From the NCBI GenBank assembly GCA_900549105.1, contig URND01000152.1:1-6117 (forward strand): a stretch of DNA of 6,117 nucleotides, in the 5' to 3' direction. Each line of letters begins with the position of its first letter. Positions within the stretch are counted from its first letter, which is position 1. The notes beneath the pieces are model-generated. The model was not told where the DNA came from. It ran no database searches and saw only the letters and a program-made list of their open reading frames with translations. This DNA is from an uncultured Eubacteriales bacterium (GTDB lineage Bacteria > Bacillota > Clostridia > Lachnospirales > Lachnospiraceae). Shown piece by piece: positions 5,384 to 6,117 of the stretch. Position numbers and translations under genes: made by a program.

Positions 5384-6117
5384 AAACGATTTTCACGTCT
5401 TCTGCTAACCTTTTCCGCGGCCCTCGCATCGGCTTGCGGAGGCTCTTCGGGGCCAGTTTTGAGCGATTTCACAACCGAGATTTACACCCCGGCCTACGCG
5501 TCGGGCTTCGACATCCGCGGGAACGGGAATAACGCCTCGACGCTCGTCTCGATCCGCAATCCGTGGCAGGGCGGCACGAACGTCGAACAGCACCTGCTGA
5601 TCCTGCGCGACGACGCCTAAGCCCCCGCCGACTTCGCCGGACAGGTCGTAAAAGCTCCCGTGCGCCACGTGGTGTGCATGTCGTCGAGCCACGTGGCGAT
5701 GTTCGACGCCATCGGACAGGCCAAGCGTATTTCGGGCGTCTCGGGCATCGACTACATCTCGAATCCCTATGTCCGGGAACACCGTCTCTGCGGCGAGGTC
5801 CGCGACGTGGGCTACGACACGAACCTCAATTTCGAACTGCTCGCCGCCATGCGCCCCGACCTCATGCTGCTCTACGGCGTGACGGGCGAAAACACCATCG
5901 TCACGGGCAAACTCCGCGAACTGGGCATCCCCTATATATATATCGGCGACTACATGGAAGAATCCCCGCTGGGCAAGGCCGAATGGCTGGTCCTCGCGGC
6001 CGAGCTTTGCGACCTGCGCGCGGCCGGGGCCGACACGCTGCAACGGATCGCCCGGGACTACCAGGCCCTGAAAGCACACCCCGCCCCGGATGCACCGCGC
6101 CCGAAGGTGATGCTCAA
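5381..6117 (+). pseudogene. ABC transporter substrate-binding lipoprotein (FecB/BtuF-type), interrupted by in-frame stop
   Basis: A periplasmic binding protein of the iron-siderophore/cobalamin class that would deliver ligand to a BtuC/FecD-type permease. It opens with a lipoprotein signal, MKRFSRLLLTFSAALASAC (Cys19, lipobox ASAC), followed by a GGSSG linker. The frame is open for 79 codons, meets TAA at 5618-5620, then stays open in the same frame for 165 codons to the window end. Both halves belong to one family: before the stop TLVSIRNPWQG and EQHLLILRDDA; after it SSSHVAMFDAIG, GVSGIDYISNP, DVGYDTNLNFELL, RPDLMLLYGVTG, LRELGIPYIYIGDY and ESPLGKAEWL. The break falls where homologues carry a short residue link, and CAA to TAA by one transition would explain it. 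Codon use is GC-rich like the left flank, so it belongs to the core genome, not the island. Alternatives are a sequencing error or read-through. The 3' end is outside the window. Confidence 0.8.

Noticed and set aside
5405..6079. 224-codon minus-strand open frame opposite the binding-protein gene
   Set aside because: A GC-rich antisense shadow: the plus-strand translation matches a known family on both sides of its stop, while this one is rich in Arg, Gly, Val and His with no recognisable domain.
1..6117. CRISPR array, riboswitch or complete mobile element
   Set aside because: No regularly spaced repeats, no recognisable riboswitch core ahead of the binding-protein gene (its upstream gap holds only the tRNA promoter and a hairpin), and no transposase or integrase gene.

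Overview
The window looks like a chromosomal segment of a gut Bacteroidota, most likely Alistipes or a close relative. Evidence for this: a GC-rich coding style on both edges, a Bacteroidota-type promoter (-7 box TAnnTTTG) in front of a tRNA, weak or absent Shine-Dalgarno sites, and protein families typical of that phylum. This placement is inference from style, not a database match.

Layout. The left edge (1-244, +) is the GC-rich 3' end of a GH2 beta-galactosidase, closed by a perfect 19-bp hairpin terminator (258-299). The right edge (5381-6117, +) is a GC-rich lipoprotein substrate-binding protein of an iron/cobalamin-type ABC transporter, broken by an in-frame TAA at 5618-5620. A tRNA-Pro(GGG) gene (5201-5275, -) with its own promoter and terminator lies just left of that gene. 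Between about 300 and 5155 the DNA is clearly more AT-rich, and everything I recognise there reads on the minus strand. I read it as a partly decayed accessory island beside a tRNA gene.

Inside the island, two intact genes form a two-gene unit at the tail of a surface-polysaccharide locus. A WbuB-like GT4 glycosyltransferase (2311-3561) is followed after 29 nt by a WecA/TagO-like polyprenyl-phosphate sugar-1-phosphate transferase (1277-2281). Together they could start a lipid-linked oligosaccharide: WecA-like would put GlcNAc-1-P (or a similar sugar phosphate) on undecaprenyl phosphate, and the GT4 would add the next sugar. Downstream lie two decayed pieces: a frameshifted remnant of a WbuC-type cupin (about 1120-1256), and a degenerate 3' end of a second WecA-like gene (366-660). 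No sugar-nucleotide synthesis genes, flippase or polymerase are visible.

Upstream of the glycosyltransferase there are about 430 nt with no recognisable gene. Then comes an AT-rich gene (3989-4798) whose product ends inside the start of a probable PIN nuclease domain; the reading continues for another 17 codons in a shifted frame. Between that gene and the tRNA (4799-5155) there is no gene, but TGTACCAC-type repeats stand next to the tRNA 3' end, as expected for a relic of tRNA-targeted integration.

I do not see a complete new system. What stands out is several broken genes side by side: layered polysaccharide-locus debris, a truncated PIN protein and an interrupted transporter lipoprotein.
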